NCBI RefSeq assembly: GCF_002803065.1
Contig: NZ_NNBL01000002.1
Location: forward strand, 124,001 to 188,000
Direction: 5' to 3'
Length of the DNA stretch: 64,000 nucleotides
DNA from: Streptomyces sp. CB01635
GTDB lineage: Bacteria; Actinomycetota; Actinomycetes; Streptomycetales; Streptomycetaceae
Shown piece after piece: positions 1-9,229 of the stretch. The notes beneath the pieces were generated by a model. It worked only from the letters and a program-made list of their open reading frames with translations, ran no database searches and was not told where the DNA came from. The number at the start of each line of letters is the position of its first letter. The stretch's first letter is position 1. The position numbers and the translations under genes were made by a program.

Positions 1-256
1 CGAGCCTGGTGCGCTGTTGGCTGGTGAGTGCGGCGAAGAACTGCGCGAGGCGGGCGGGCGAGCCGTCCGGGTCCGGCAGAGCGCGCCCGTTGAGGTGGCC
101 GTGTTCCCACGCTGTGATGGCGGCGTTGACCGGCGAGGTGACGCCCTTGTGGCGCACGGCGGTCCAGCCGGTGGTCGCCAGCATGACGAACACAACGGCC
201 AGTGCGAGCAGTGCGCGCCAGACGCTGAGTTGCGGGGATGAGTCGAAGGAAGTCAC
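1..256 (-). CDS. N-terminal part of a membrane-anchored protein (partial)
   Basis: The reading frame begins with GTG at 256 and runs off the left edge, so about 85 residues are visible. Residues about 12-30 form one hydrophobic segment (LLALAVVFVMLATTGW), which fits a signal anchor. The following part (AWEHGHLNGRALPDPDGSPARLAQFF) resembles the N-terminus of Streptomyces alpha/beta hydrolases of the DUF1023 type, but that match is from memory and only the N-terminus is present. The ribosome site is weak (GGGTG about 9 nt upstream). The 160 bp between it and the TetR gene downstream show no other gene. Confidence 0.5.
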   Translation of the reverse strand, partial: MTSFDSSPQLSVWRALLALAVVFVMLATTGWTAVRHKGVTSPVNAAITAWEHGHLNGRALPDPDGSPARLAQFFAALTSQQRTRL

Positions 257-416
257 TGCGGGACACCCTAGGAGAACCGCGGACCAACCCGCGAAATCGG
301 TGAGGCAGATCACGTTTCCGGCGGGGCAATTAGGGCGAAACGGTCCTAGCTTAGGTGGTGTCGTCACACTCTGTAGGTGCCGATTGCGCCCTTGGCGCGC
401 GGGAGTGCACAGTCGG

Positions 417-1061
417 TCACTCTGTGCGCCACTTCCCCGCCAACACCGGCCCCAGCTGGTCGAGATAGGACTCCGTGACCTCGCGGATCGACTCGACGCT
501 GATGTCCTCACCGGCGCCCCACAGCCGCCCGGCCATGCGCATCACGCCACTGAACGCGGCCACTGTCACGCGGGGGCGCAGATCCGTCTCCACGTCGAGG
601 CCCTCGCGCTCGGCGATCACGCGCGCGATCTCCTCCTCCAGCTCTGTGGAACGGCGCAGGTGGACAGCGATCAGGGAGGGGGTGGATTCGATCATCTGGT
701 AGGTGCGCATGTGGAGTTCGACCGGAACGACCTCTTCGATGGGCTCACCGAGGGTGTCCCAGGCGTCGAGCACGGCACCACGCAGGGCCTCGAACGGGCT
801 GTCGGCCGCGGGGCGTTCGCGCAGGAGGGCGATGAAGCGGGACTCCACCATGTCCTGGACCGCGAACGCGGTCTCCTCCTTGCTGGTGAAGTACCGGAAG
901 AAGGTGCGCTGCGAGACGTCGACGGCCTCCGCGATTTCGTCAACCGTCGTGTGGTCGTACCCCTTTGTGGTGAAGAGTTCCAGCGCGGAGCGCAGCAGGG
1001 CCTCGCGGGTGCGCTGCTTCTTGCGTTCCCGCAGCCCTGAACGCGCTTCCTGCGTCTTCAC
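417..1061 (-). CDS. TetR-family transcriptional repressor
   Basis: The N-terminal third is a typical TetR DNA-binding domain: RERKKQRTREALLRSALELF, then TTVDEIAEAVDVSQRTFFRYFTSKEE as the helix-turn-helix. The C-terminal part is a variable ligand-binding domain. The start chosen is GTG at 1061, preceded by GAGGGA at good spacing; an in-frame ATG at 1079 has no ribosome site. It is transcribed divergently from the MFS exporter at 1177. The 115 bp between them carry an inverted repeat plus an extra half site, so it most likely represses both itself and the exporter. The inducer cannot be told from sequence. Confidence 0.9.
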   Translation of the reverse strand: MKTQEARSGLRERKKQRTREALLRSALELFTTKGYDHTTVDEIAEAVDVSQRTFFRYFTSKEETAFAVQDMVESRFIALLRERPAADSPFEALRGAVLDAWDTLGEPIEEVVPVELHMRTYQMIESTPSLIAVHLRRSTELEEEIARVIAEREGLDVETDLRPRVTVAAFSGVMRMAGRLWGAGEDISVESIREVTESYLDQLGPVLAGKWRTE

Positions 1062-1113
1062 CCGTGTCCCTCTTTGCATCCGTTTGCCCAGCTCAGCTTA
1101 CCTGTGAGCAACG

Positions 1114-1162
1114 TGACAGTTACCGACTTGTGAATTGGTTTGTCAACTGTCAGTCACTGTCA
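1114..1162. promoter_or_regulatory. Probable TetR operator overlapping the exporter promoter
   Basis: TGACAGTT (1114-1121) and AACTGTCA (1145-1152) form a perfect 8-bp inverted repeat, and ACTGTCA recurs directly at 1156-1162. A TTGTCA (1140-1145) and a CATTAG (1161-1166) could serve as -35 and -10 boxes, which would put transcription start very near the ATG at 1177. There is no ribosome site before that ATG, so a leaderless mRNA is plausible. The repeat is seen in the sequence; its use by the neighbouring TetR protein is inferred from the divergent arrangement. Confidence 0.6.
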
Positions 1163-1176
1163 TTAGCCTCGAACGC

Positions 1177-2787
1177 ATGACTAGTCAGACCACCGTCGAC
1201 AAGGCGGACAAGGCTCCGGAGCCCGTGTCCGTTCCGGCCCCGGCCAAGGGGCTTCGCGGCCACCCCTGGCTGACGCTGTTCTCCGTCGCGATCGGCGTGA
1301 TGATGGTCGCTCTCGACGGCACCATCGTGGCCATCGCCAACCCGGCCATCCAGAAGGACCTCGGCGCCAGCTTCGCCGACGTCCAATGGATCACCAACGG
1401 CTACTTCCTCGCCCTCGCGGTCACGCTGATCACCGCGGGCAAGCTCGGCGACCGGTTCGGTCACCGGCAGACCTTCCTCATCGGCGTGATCGGGTTCGCC
1501 GCAGCCTCGGGGGCCATCGGCCTGTCGGACAGCATCGCCCTGGTGGTCACCTTCCGGGTGCTCCAGGGCCTGTTCGGCGCGCTCCTCATGCCGGCCGCGC
1601 TCGGCCTCCTGCGGGCCACGTTCCCCGCCGAGAAGCTGAACATGGCGATCGGCATCTGGGGCATGGTGATCGGCGCGTCGACCGCGGGCGGCCCGATCCT
1701 CGGTGGGCTGCTCGTCCAGCACGTCAGCTGGCAGTCCGTCTTCTTCATCAACGTCCCCGTCGGCGTCATCGCCCTAGTCCTCGGGCTCCTGATCCTCAAG
1801 GACCACCGCGCAGAGAACGCGCCGCGATCCTTCGACGTCCTCGGCATCGTGCTGCTCTCCGCCGCGATGTTCAGCCTGGTCTGGGCGCTCATCAAGGCCC
1901 CGGCGTGGGGCTGGGGCGACGGCCTGACCTGGACGTTCCTGGCGGCCTCCGTGCTGTGCTTCGCGCTCTTCGCGATCTGGGAGACGCGCGTCAAGGAGCC
2001 GCTGATCCCGCTGGCCCTGTTCCGCTCGGTGCCGCTGTCTGCCGGCGTGGTCCTGATGGTGCTCATGGCCATCGCCTTCATGGGCGGCCTCTTCTTCGTC
2101 ACCTTCTACTTGCAGAACGTGCACGGCATGAGCCCCGTCGACTCCGGTCTGCACCTCCTGCCGCTGACCGGAATGATGATCGTGGGCTCGCCGCTGGCGG
2201 GCGCGATGATCACGAAGGTGGGTCCGCGCATCCCGCTCGCGGGCGGCATGCTGCTCACCGCCGTCGCCATGTACGGCATGTCCACGCTGGAGTCGGGCAC
2301 GGGCAGCGGCGCCATGTCGCTGTGGTTCGCCCTCCTCGGCCTGGGCCTCGCTCCCGTCATGGTGGGCGCCACCGAGGTCATCGTGGGCAACGCCCCGATG
2401 GAGCTCTCCGGCGTCGCGGGCGGCCTCCAGCAGGCCGCCATGCAGATCGGAGGAAGCCTCGGCACCGCCGTGCTCGGCGCCGTGATGGCCTCGAAGGTGG
2501 ACAACGACCTCGCGGGCAACTGGACCGACGCCAAGCTTCCGCCGCTCACGCCCGCCCAGCTGGACCAGGCGTCCGAGGCGGTCCAGGTCGGTGTGGGCCC
2601 GGTCCCGAAGGGCACACCGGCCGAGCTTGCCGAGAAGATCACCTCGGTCGCGCACGACACCTTCATCTCCGGCATGAGCCTGGCCTGCCTGGTCGCCGCG
2701 GGCGTCGCCGTCGTGGCGATCTTCGTCGCGTTCCTGACCAAGCGGGGAACGAACGCTGAGGCGGGCGCGGGGGCCGCACACATCTAG
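1177..2787 (+). CDS. DHA2-type MFS drug exporter (EmrB/QacA family)
   Basis: A 536-residue membrane protein of the 14-helix DHA2 drug:H+ antiporter group. Helix 1 carries MMVALDGTIVAIANPAIQ, the usual D-x-T-I-V motif. This is followed by the GKLGDRFGHRQTF loop (motif A) and the RVLQGLFGALLMPAAL and GPILGGLL (motif C) segments. The length is normal. The ATG at 1177 is preferred over an upstream in-frame ATG at 1135 because homologues start near here and the operator lies just upstream. Control by the divergent TetR gene suggests inducible efflux of a small hydrophobic compound. Confidence 0.92.
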   Translation: MTSQTTVDKADKAPEPVSVPAPAKGLRGHPWLTLFSVAIGVMMVALDGTIVAIANPAIQKDLGASFADVQWITNGYFLALAVTLITAGKLGDRFGHRQTFLIGVIGFAAASGAIGLSDSIALVVTFRVLQGLFGALLMPAALGLLRATFPAEKLNMAIGIWGMVIGASTAGGPILGGLLVQHVSWQSVFFINVPVGVIALVLGLLILKDHRAENAPRSFDVLGIVLLSAAMFSLVWALIKAPAWGWGDGLTWTFLAASVLCFALFAIWETRVKEPLIPLALFRSVPLSAGVVLMVLMAIAFMGGLFFVTFYLQNVHGMSPVDSGLHLLPLTGMMIVGSPLAGAMITKVGPRIPLAGGMLLTAVAMYGMSTLESGTGSGAMSLWFALLGLGLAPVMVGATEVIVGNAPMELSGVAGGLQQAAMQIGGSLGTAVLGAVMASKVDNDLAGNWTDAKLPPLTPAQLDQASEAVQVGVGPVPKGTPAELAEKITSVAHDTFISGMSLACLVAAGVAVVAIFVAFLTKRGTNAEAGAGAAHI

Positions 2788-2866
2788 CGCCTCTCAGGGG
2801 ATGCGCTCATCGGGCCCCCTCGGGGGAAACCCGCAGACCACCCCCGAAGTGCCCCCGCACCCACCC

Positions 2867-2901
2867 CGAAATGCCCTCAGGGAAATCCTGGGGGCATTTC
2901 G
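2867..2901. terminator. Strong hairpin after the MFS gene
   Basis: CGAAATGCCC (2867-2876) pairs perfectly with GGGCATTTCG (2892-2901). The loop contains a further CAGG/CCTG pair. There is no T-run, as is common in Streptomyces. It lies 80 bp after the MFS stop and before the next promoter. Confidence 0.75.
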
Positions 2902-2998
2902 CTTATCCGAGTGATCTGATTCGTCAGCTCTTCCCGTCTGATTGCCCACCGGTCCAGAGTGCAGACAAGTGACCAGCACGACACGGGGGTTGAACGAT

Positions 2999-3394
2999 AT
3001 GGGTACGAGGATGCGCGCCGCGATGGGTACGACGTTACCGATGACGGCCGCGGCCGCTCTGGCGGCCGTCCTGCTGACACCGGTCCATGCCGGGGCCGCC
3101 GCTCCCCCGACATCGGGGGACTGCGCGGCGGGGGAGCTGTGCCTGTGGGAGAAGCCGGCGTTCAAGGGACACCGGCAGACGTACGAGCTGTCCGGGATCG
3201 ACATCGAGAGCTGCGTCGCGCTGCCGGAGGGGGGCAGCGCGCAGGCTCTCGCCAATCGCACCGGACGGCCGGTCACGGCCTACCAGTCCGCCGAGTGCGC
3301 CGAGACGGGGGAGTTCCAGACCTATCCCGGCAGTGGCACATGGGCGCCCCAATCTCCTTACCGGGTACGGGCGTTCAAGGTCTGGGAGCGCTGA
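2999..3394 (+). CDS. Secreted peptidase-inhibitor family I36 protein
   Basis: A 131-residue protein with an N-terminal signal peptide: Arg at residues 4-5, then a hydrophobic stretch ending near AGAAAPPT. The mature part resembles the crystallin-like I36 inhibitors of Streptomyces: CAAGELCLWEKPAFKGHRQTY, then NRTGRPVTAYQSAEC and a C-terminal RAFKVWER. Four or more cysteines suggest disulphides. The start at 2999 has GGGGG about 7 nt upstream; an upstream in-frame ATG at 2942 lacks a ribosome site. It appears monocistronic, bounded by hairpins on both sides. Confidence 0.8.
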   Translation: MGTRMRAAMGTTLPMTAAAALAAVLLTPVHAGAAAPPTSGDCAAGELCLWEKPAFKGHRQTYELSGIDIESCVALPEGGSAQALANRTGRPVTAYQSAECAETGEFQTYPGSGTWAPQSPYRVRAFKVWER

Positions 3395-3406
3395 GATGAA
3401 AGAAGG

Positions 3407-3445
3407 CGAGGTGCGGTGCGGCCCCCGTGGCCGCACCGCACCTCG
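3407..3445. terminator. Bidirectional terminator between the inhibitor gene and aceE
   Basis: A 15-bp perfect stem (3407-3421 with 3431-3445, GAGGTGCGGTGCGG type) and a 9-nt loop sit between two convergent genes. Confidence 0.85.
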
Positions 3446-3473
3446 AACCTCTACGACAGTCGGGACCAGGCCC

Positions 3474-6221
3474 CTACGCGTCGCCGCCCGCCGGGCCGGG
3501 GTCGGCCGCCGAGACGTCGAGGAGCTGGTAGCGGTCGATCGCCTGCTTCAGGACAGAGCGGTCGATCTTGCCGTCGCGGGCCAGCTCCGTGAGTACGCCC
3601 ACCACGATCGACTGGGCGTCGATGTGGAAGAAACGACGGGCCGCGCCGCGCGTGTCCGCGAAGCCGAAGCCGTCCGCGCCGAGCGACTGGTACGTGCCCG
3701 GCACCCAGCGGGAGATCTGGTCGGGCACGGACCGCATCCAGTCGGAGACCGCGACGAACGGACCCTCCGAGCCGGACAGCTTCCGCGTGACATAGGGGAC
3801 GCGCTGCTCCTCGTCGGGGTGCAGCAGGTTGTGCCGCTCCACCTCGACGGCCTCGCGGCGCAGTTCGTTCCAGGAGGTAGCCGACCAGACGTCCGCCCTG
3901 ACGTTCCACTCGGCGGCGAGGATCTGCTGTGCCTCCAGAGCCCACGGCACCGCGACACCCGAGGCGAGGATCTGCGCCGGGGTGGTGCCCGAAGTGCCCG
4001 GGCTGAAGCGATGGATGCCCTTGAGGATGCCCTCCACGTCGACATCGGCGGGCTCGGCCGGGTGCTGCAGCGGCTCGTTGTAGACAGTGAGGTAGTAGAA
4101 GATGTCCTCGCCGTGCGGGTGCTCGGCGGTGGCGCCGTACATGCGTCGCAGACCGTCCTGCACGATGTGCGCGATCTCGAAGCCGAAGGCCGGGTCGTAG
4201 GCGACGCAGGCCGGGTTGGTCGAGGCGAGCAGCTGCGAGTGACCGTCGGCGTGCTGCAGACCCTCACCAGTCAGGGTCGTCCGGCCTGCGGTCGCCCCCA
4301 GCACGAAACCGCGTGCCAGCTGGTCGGCCATCTGCCAGAACTGGTCGCCGGTGCGCTGGAAACCGAACATCGAGTAGAAGACGTAGACCGGGATCAACGG
4401 CTCGCCGTGCGTCGCGTACGCCGATCCCGCGGCGATCAGCGAGGCCGTGCAGCCCGCCTCGGAGATGCCGTCGTGCAGCATCTGACCCGTCGGCGACTCC
4501 TTGTACGCGAGCAGCAGATCGCGGTCCACGGACTCGTACTGCTGGCCGAGCGGGTTGTAGATCTTCGCGCTCGGGAAGAACGAGTCCATGCCGAACGTGC
4601 GGTACTCGTCCGGCGCGATCAGGACGAAGCGCCGACCGATCTCCTTGTCCCGCATGAGGTCCTTGAGCAGCCGGACGAACGCCATGGTGGTGGCGATCGA
4701 CTGCTGGCCGGAGCCCTTCTTCACGCTTGCGTACGTCTTGTCGTCGGGGAGTGGAAGCGGCTTGGACCGCACGACGCGGGTCGGCACATAGCCGCCGAGC
4801 GCGTGCCGGCGGTCGTGCATGTACTGGATCTCCTCCGAGTCGCGGCCCGGGTGGTAGTACGGCGGGGCGCCGTCCTCGAGCTGCTTGTCGGTGATCGGCA
4901 AGTGCAGACGGTCGCGGAAGCCCTTGAGGTCGTCGACCGTCAGCTTCTTCATCTGGTGGGTCGCGTTGCGGCCCTCGAAGTTGGGGCCGAGGGTCCAGCC
5001 CTTGACCGTCTGCGCCAGGATGACCGTCGGCTGGCCCTTGTGCTCCTTGGCCGCTTTGAAGGCCGCGAAGATCTTCTTGTGGTCGTGCCCGCCGCGCCCC
5101 AGGTGCAGGATCTGGTCGTCGGTCATGTTCTCGACCATCGCGCGCAGCCGGTGGTCGCCACCGAAGAAGTGATCGCGAATGTACGAGCCGGGCTCGGTGG
5201 CATACGTCTGGAACTGGCCGTCGGGCGTGGTGTTCAGCTTGTTCACCAGGACGCCGTCGCGGTCCTGCGCGAGCAGCGGGTCCCAACTGCGGTCCCAGAC
5301 CAGCTTGATGACGTTCCAGCCTGCGCCGCGGAACTGCGACTCGAGTTCCTGGATGATCTTGCCGTTGCCGCGGACCGGGCCGTCGAGGCGCTGCAGGTTG
5401 CAGTTCACCACGAAGGTCAGGTTGTCGAGGCCCTCGCGGGCCGCGATCGACAGCTGGCCGAGCGACTCCGGCTCGTCCATCTCGCCGTCGCCGAGGAACG
5501 CCCAGACGTGCGACGCGGAGGTGTCGGCGATGTCGCGGGCCTGCATGTAGCGGTTCATCCGGGCCTGGAAGATCGCGCCCAGCGGGCCGAGGCCCATGGA
5601 GACGGTGGGGAACTCCCAGAAGTCCGGCATCAGTCGGGGGTGCGGGTACGACGACAGGCCGTACGGAGCCTTCGACTTCTCCTGGCGGAACGAGTCGAGC
5701 TGGCCGTCGGTGAGGCGGTCCAGGAGATAAGCGCGGGCGTAGATGCCCGGCGACGCATGGCCCTGGAAGAAGATCTGGTCGCCGCCCGTGCCGTCGTCCT
5801 TGCCGCGGAAGAAGTGGTTGAAGCCCACGTCGTAGAGCGAGGCGGAGGAGGCGAAGGTGGCGATGTGGCCGCCGACCCCGATGCCGGGGCGTTGGGCGCG
5901 GGAGACCATCACCGCGGCGTTCCAGCGGGTCGCGTTGAGGACCTTGCGCTCGATCTCCTCGTTGCCGGGGAAGAAGGGCTCGTCCTTGGTCGCGATCGTG
6001 TTGATGTAGTCCGTGCTGCGCATCTCGGGCACGGCCACGCGCTTCTCGCGGGCGCGCTCGATCAGCCGGAGCATCAGGAAGCGGGCCCGCTCGCGCCCGC
6101 GCTCGTCGACGGCGGCATCGAGGGAGTCGAGCCATTCCTGGGTCTCTTCGGGATCGAAGTCCGGGACCTGGCTGGGGAGGCCGCCAATGATGATCGGATT
6201 GCGATCGGATCCGGAAACCAC
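3474..6221 (-). CDS. aceE: Pyruvate dehydrogenase E1 component, homodimeric
   Basis: A 915-residue cytoplasmic enzyme that decarboxylates pyruvate and passes the acetyl group to the E2 lipoyl domain, feeding the TCA cycle. The thiamine diphosphate site is plain: GDGEMDE at residues 244-250, followed by NCN at 273-275. The substrate-side loop [24 protein letters not shown] precedes it. The length matches the single-chain AceE type used by actinobacteria. The start is GTG at 6221 with AAGGAA upstream. It stands alone, with no E2 or E3 gene next to it, as is usual in Streptomyces. It is followed by a strong convergent terminator. Confidence 0.97.
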   Translation of the reverse strand: MVSGSDRNPIIIGGLPSQVPDFDPEETQEWLDSLDAAVDERGRERARFLMLRLIERAREKRVAVPEMRSTDYINTIATKDEPFFPGNEEIERKVLNATRWNAAVMVSRAQRPGIGVGGHIATFASSASLYDVGFNHFFRGKDDGTGGDQIFFQGHASPGIYARAYLLDRLTDGQLDSFRQEKSKAPYGLSSYPHPRLMPDFWEFPTVSMGLGPLGAIFQARMNRYMQARDIADTSASHVWAFLGDGEMDEPESLGQLSIAAREGLDNLTFVVNCNLQRLDGPVRGNGKIIQELESQFRGAGWNVIKLVWDRSWDPLLAQDRDGVLVNKLNTTPDGQFQTYATEPGSYIRDHFFGGDHRLRAMVENMTDDQILHLGRGGHDHKKIFAAFKAAKEHKGQPTVILAQTVKGWTLGPNFEGRNATHQMKKLTVDDLKGFRDRLHLPITDKQLEDGAPPYYHPGRDSEEIQYMHDRRHALGGYVPTRVVRSKPLPLPDDKTYASVKKGSGQQSIATTMAFVRLLKDLMRDKEIGRRFVLIAPDEYRTFGMDSFFPSAKIYNPLGQQYESVDRDLLLAYKESPTGQMLHDGISEAGCTASLIAAGSAYATHGEPLIPVYVFYSMFGFQRTGDQFWQMADQLARGFVLGATAGRTTLTGEGLQHADGHSQLLASTNPACVAYDPAFGFEIAHIVQDGLRRMYGATAEHPHGEDIFYYLTVYNEPLQHPAEPADVDVEGILKGIHRFSPGTSGTTPAQILASGVAVPWALEAQQILAAEWNVRADVWSATSWNELRREAVEVERHNLLHPDEEQRVPYVTRKLSGSEGPFVAVSDWMRSVPDQISRWVPGTYQSLGADGFGFADTRGAARRFFHIDAQSIVVGVLTELARDGKIDRSVLKQAIDRYQLLDVSAADPGPAGGDA

Positions 6222-6658
6222 GCTGTTCCTTCACTGTCGGTCGAGATGTGCAATTGGGGTGCAATGGGGCTGCGCCGCTCCCCATCGTGTACCTCGGGAA
6301 CGCAATCGTCATCTCTACCGCGAGGTAATCGGAGTGATTCCCCGGGGTTCCCTGGACGGGTGCGGCCAAATCTGAACGATACGCTCATGTGGTTCACCAG
6401 TTTCGTGAGGCCGTTCGGCCGAGGTGGACGACGGTCATCCACAGGGTGGGCAAATCCGGCAGATCGGTGTGGCATACATCACCGGCCTGCGGGGATCCTT
6501 GACTGAAGATGCGGTGACACCGCCTGGAACGTCACCGTTTCGGCGGTCTCGGGGGCCGGGTACTTGCGCGATCCGCCCCGCCCGTGTGGACTACGGCCAA
6601 CGCTTCGCGCACGCGCGAAGCCGCAGACAACTTCGTAAACATGATCAGGAGGCAATCC
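6222..6658. promoter_or_regulatory. Divergent control region between aceE and the DUF3052 gene
   Basis: 437 bp without a gene. Near aceE are a direct repeat, TGCAATTGGGG (6249-6259) and TGCAATGGGG (6260-6269), and an inverted repeat, TACCTCG (6290-6296) with CGAGGTA (6321-6327). Both are candidate regulator sites for aceE. Nearer the other gene an 8-bp hairpin, GCTTCGCG (602-609 of the 6 kb block) with CGCGAAGC ending at 6621, lies in the likely leader of the DUF3052 mRNA. The repeats are seen; which protein binds them is unknown. Confidence 0.45.
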
Positions 6659-7096
6659 GTGAGCGCGACCGCGGACCACGCGGAGGAGCGGACCAACCCT
6701 GCCGCGAGGCTGGGTTTCCAGCCCGAGCAGGTGGTCCAGGAGATCGGCTTCGACGACGACGTCGACCAGGAGCTCCGCGAGTCCATTGAGGAAGTCATCG
6801 GCAGCGAGCTCGTCGACGAGGACTACGACGACGTCGCTGACGCGGTGGTGCTGTGGTTCCGCGAGGACGACGGCGATCTGACGGACGCGTTGGTAGACGC
6901 CAGCCAGCTGGTCGACGACGGTGCCCCTGTCTGGCTGCTGACCCCGAAGACCGGCCGCGACGGCTATGTCGAGCCGAGCGACATCAACGAAGCCGCGCAG
7001 ACCGCGGGTCTCTCGCAGACCAAGAGCATCAACGCGGGCAAGGACTGGGCGGGCAGCCGCCTCGTCACGCCGAAGGCGGCCGCCAAGAAGCGCTAG
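6659..7096 (+). CDS. DUF3052 family protein
   Basis: A 145-residue acidic cytoplasmic protein of unknown function, conserved in Streptomyces. It contains the family-typical stretches NPAARLGFQPEQVVQEIGFD, LVDEDYDDVADAVVLWFR and LTPKTGRDGYVEPSDI. The fold is thought to be STAS/SpoIIAA-like from family descriptions, but no catalytic residues are obvious. The GTG at 6659 is chosen because AGGAGG stands just upstream, while an earlier in-frame ATG at 6584 has none. It lies divergent to aceE and ends at a strong terminator. Confidence 0.88.
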   Translation: MSATADHAEERTNPAARLGFQPEQVVQEIGFDDDVDQELRESIEEVIGSELVDEDYDDVADAVVLWFREDDGDLTDALVDASQLVDDGAPVWLLTPKTGRDGYVEPSDINEAAQTAGLSQTKSINAGKDWAGSRLVTPKAAAKKR

Positions 7097-7123
7097 CCGA
7101 CGAAAGACCCCAGCAGACACTCC

Positions 7124-7167
7124 GTGCGGCCCCCGCCGACGCCATGACGCGTCGACGGGGGCCGCAC
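7124..7167 (+). terminator. Terminator after the DUF3052 gene
   Basis: GTGCGGCCCCCG (7124-7135) pairs perfectly with CGGGGGCCGCAC (7156-7167), with an inner CGACGC/GCGTCG stem. Confidence 0.85.
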
Positions 7168-7267
7168 GCTTTGCCCGGGCCGCACGCGAGGCCCCCACGA
7201 GGGGAGACCGCCTTCGGCGCCTAGGCTGGGCCTCACCCGAACGGCTCCACGGAAGGAAAGCTTGACC

Positions 7268-7726
7268 ATGACGATCGAGGTCGGCACGAAGGCTCCGGAT
7301 TTCGAGCTCAAGACGCAGCACGGCGAGACCGTGCGGCTCTCGGACTTCCGGGGTGAGAAGAACGTGGTGCTGCTCTTCTACCCGTTCGCCTTCACCGGCG
7401 TCTGCACCGGCGAGCTGTGCGCCCTGCGCGACGAGCTGCCGAAGTTCGTCAACGACGACGTCCAGCTGCTCGCCGTGTCCAACGACTCGCCGTTCAGCCT
7501 GCGCGTCTTCGCCGAGCAGGAGGGCCTCGAGTACCCGCTCCTGTCGGACTTCTGGCCACACGGCGAGGCCTCGCGCGCGTACGGCGTCTTCGACGAGGAG
7601 AAGGGCTGCGCGGTGCGCGGCACCTTCATCATCGACAAGGAGGGCGTGGTCCGCTGGACCGTCGTCAACGGCCTGCCGGACGCCCGTGACCTCAACGAAT
7701 ACGTCAAGGCGATCGACACCCTCTGA
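7268..7726 (+). CDS. AhpE-like peroxiredoxin
   Basis: A 152-residue thioredoxin-fold peroxidase that reduces hydrogen and organic peroxides in the cytoplasm. The peroxidatic site is seen in [19 protein letters not shown] (the T-x-x-C motif); a second Cys lies three residues on. Family landmarks [26 protein letters not shown] and [14 protein letters not shown] are intact. The length is that of the AhpE/1-Cys Prx subgroup. An in-frame TTG at 7262 also has GGAAGG upstream, so the start could be two codons earlier. It sits alone between the DUF3052 terminator and the Ter cluster, which it may complement as an oxidative-stress gene. Confidence 0.92.
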   Translation: MTIEVGTKAPDFELKTQHGETVRLSDFRGEKNVVLLFYPFAFTGVCTGELCALRDELPKFVNDDVQLLAVSNDSPFSLRVFAEQEGLEYPLLSDFWPHGEASRAYGVFDEEKGCAVRGTFIIDKEGVVRWTVVNGLPDARDLNEYVKAIDTL

Positions 7727-7906
7727 CCCCTCAGCGGTCACAAGGGCGTGCTCCGCGCATCTCTCGGGGATGTCCCGGGGATGACACCCTGGGATTCTTC
7801 GGGTGCGGAGCCTGTGGCTGCCGGGAACCGGTCACTAGGATCCAGACGTTGATCCGATACCAATGCACGACGGGGCTCCCCGCCCCCGACACCAATGGGA
7901 GGACTC

Positions 7907-8482
7907 GTGGGAGTCAGCCTCAGCAAGGGCGGCAACGTATCGCTGACCAAGGAGGCACCTGGCCTGACCGCGGTCATCATCGGCCTCGGGTGGGACGTTC
8001 GTACCACCACGGGCACGGACTTCGACCTTGACGCCAGCGCCATCCTGACGAACACGGAGGGCAAGGTCAGCAGTGACGCCAACTTCGTGTTCTTCAACAA
8101 CCTGAAGAGCCCGGACGGCTCGGTCGAGCACACCGGCGACAACACCACGGGTGAAGGCGAGGGTGACGACGAGCAGCTCAAGGTCAACCTCGCCGGCGTC
8201 CCGGCCGATGTGGACAAGATCGTGTTCCCGGTCTCGATCTACGACGCCGAGAACCGCCAGCAGTCGTTCGGCCAGGTGCGCAACGCGTTCATCCGCGTCG
8301 TGAACCAGGCGGGCGGGGCGGAGATCGCCCGTTACGACCTCTCCGAGGACGCCTCGACGGAGACCGCCATGGTCTTCGGCGAGCTGTACAGGAACGGCGC
8401 GGAGTGGAAGTTCCGCGCCATCGGCCAGGGTTACGCCTCGGGCCTGCGCGGCATCGCGCAGGACTTCGGCGTCAACGTCTGA
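7907..8482 (+). CDS. terD: TerD-family stress protein, copy 1
   Basis: A 191-residue calcium-binding TerD domain protein. The signature is complete: [40 protein letters not shown], the acidic [16 protein letters not shown] loop expected to bind Ca2+, and the C-terminal [19 protein letters not shown]. The GTG start at 7907 has GGGAGGA immediately upstream. It is first in a same-direction run with a second terD and a terC-like gene. A GGGAAC (7823) with GTT at 7848 upstream could be an ECF-type promoter, though the 19-nt gap is long for that class, so this is weak. Confidence 0.95.
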   Translation: MGVSLSKGGNVSLTKEAPGLTAVIIGLGWDVRTTTGTDFDLDASAILTNTEGKVSSDANFVFFNNLKSPDGSVEHTGDNTTGEGEGDDEQLKVNLAGVPADVDKIVFPVSIYDAENRQQSFGQVRNAFIRVVNQAGGAEIARYDLSEDASTETAMVFGELYRNGAEWKFRAIGQGYASGLRGIAQDFGVNV

Positions 8483-8580
8483 GCCGAGCACGACCGTATG
8501 ACCGTCCGGCGTCGCACGCGAGTGCGGCGCCGGACGCGCTGGACAACTCAAGCGACATCACACCGGGGAGGATCACGATC

Positions 8581-9156
8581 ATGGGTGTCACGCTCGCCAA
8601 GGGGGGCAATGTCTCCCTCTCCAAGGCCGCACCGAACCTCACACAGGTACTGATCGGACTCGGCTGGGACGCGCGTTCCACCACCGGAGCCGACTTCGAC
8701 CTCGACGCCAGCGCGCTGCTGTGCAAGGACGGCCGGGTGCTCGGCGACGAGTGGTTCATCTTCTACAACCAGCTCACCAGCCCGGACGGCTCTGTCGAGC
8801 ACACCGGCGACAACCTCACCGGTGAGGGCGAGGGTGACGACGAGTCGATCCTGATCGACCTGTCCAAGGTGCCGGCATTCTGCGACAAGATCGTCTTCCC
8901 GGTCTCGATCCATGACGCGGACAACCGAGGGCAGACGTTCGGCCAGGTCAGCAACGCGTTCATCCGCGTGGTCAATCAGGCGGACGGCCAGGAACTCGCC
9001 CGCTACGACCTGAGCGAGGACGCGTCCACGGAGACCGCGATGATCTTCGGCGAGGTGTACCGGTACGGCGGCGAATGGAAGTTCCGCGCCGTAGGACAGG
9101 GGTACGCGTCGGGCCTTCGCGGCATCGCTCTAGACTTCGGGGTCAATGTTTCGTAA
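8581..9156 (+). CDS. terD: TerD-family stress protein, copy 2
   Basis: A 191-residue paralogue of the preceding protein, the same length and clearly a tandem duplicate. It has [33 protein letters not shown], the Ca2+ loop [16 protein letters not shown] and [19 protein letters not shown]. The ATG at 8581 follows GGGGAGGA. It differs from copy 1 mostly in the middle strand region ([20 protein letters not shown]), so the two may bind different partners. There are 98 bp between the copies and 73 bp to the TerC-like gene, which fits one transcript. Confidence 0.95.
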   Translation: MGVTLAKGGNVSLSKAAPNLTQVLIGLGWDARSTTGADFDLDASALLCKDGRVLGDEWFIFYNQLTSPDGSVEHTGDNLTGEGEGDDESILIDLSKVPAFCDKIVFPVSIHDADNRGQTFGQVSNAFIRVVNQADGQELARYDLSEDASTETAMIFGEVYRYGGEWKFRAVGQGYASGLRGIALDFGVNVS

Positions 9157-9229
9157 AGCCGTGCGCGGAGCGGGGGAGCCCCGTCATACCGGCGCGGGGG
9201 AGACCCGTACACACCTGATGGGGTAGCCA

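Noticed and set aside
9..1040. 343-codon plus-strand frame at the left edge
   Set aside because: It is antisense to the TetR gene and the membrane protein and shows no family features.
3087..6506. Very long open frame (over 1100 codons) on the plus strand across aceE
   Set aside because: It is antisense to a perfectly conserved aceE, is Arg/Val-rich as expected from third-position GC in the opposite frame, and has no ribosome site.
7823..7850. ECF sigma promoter before terD copy 1
   Set aside because: GGGAAC and GTT are present but the 19-nt gap does not fit the usual spacing, so it is mentioned only as weak.
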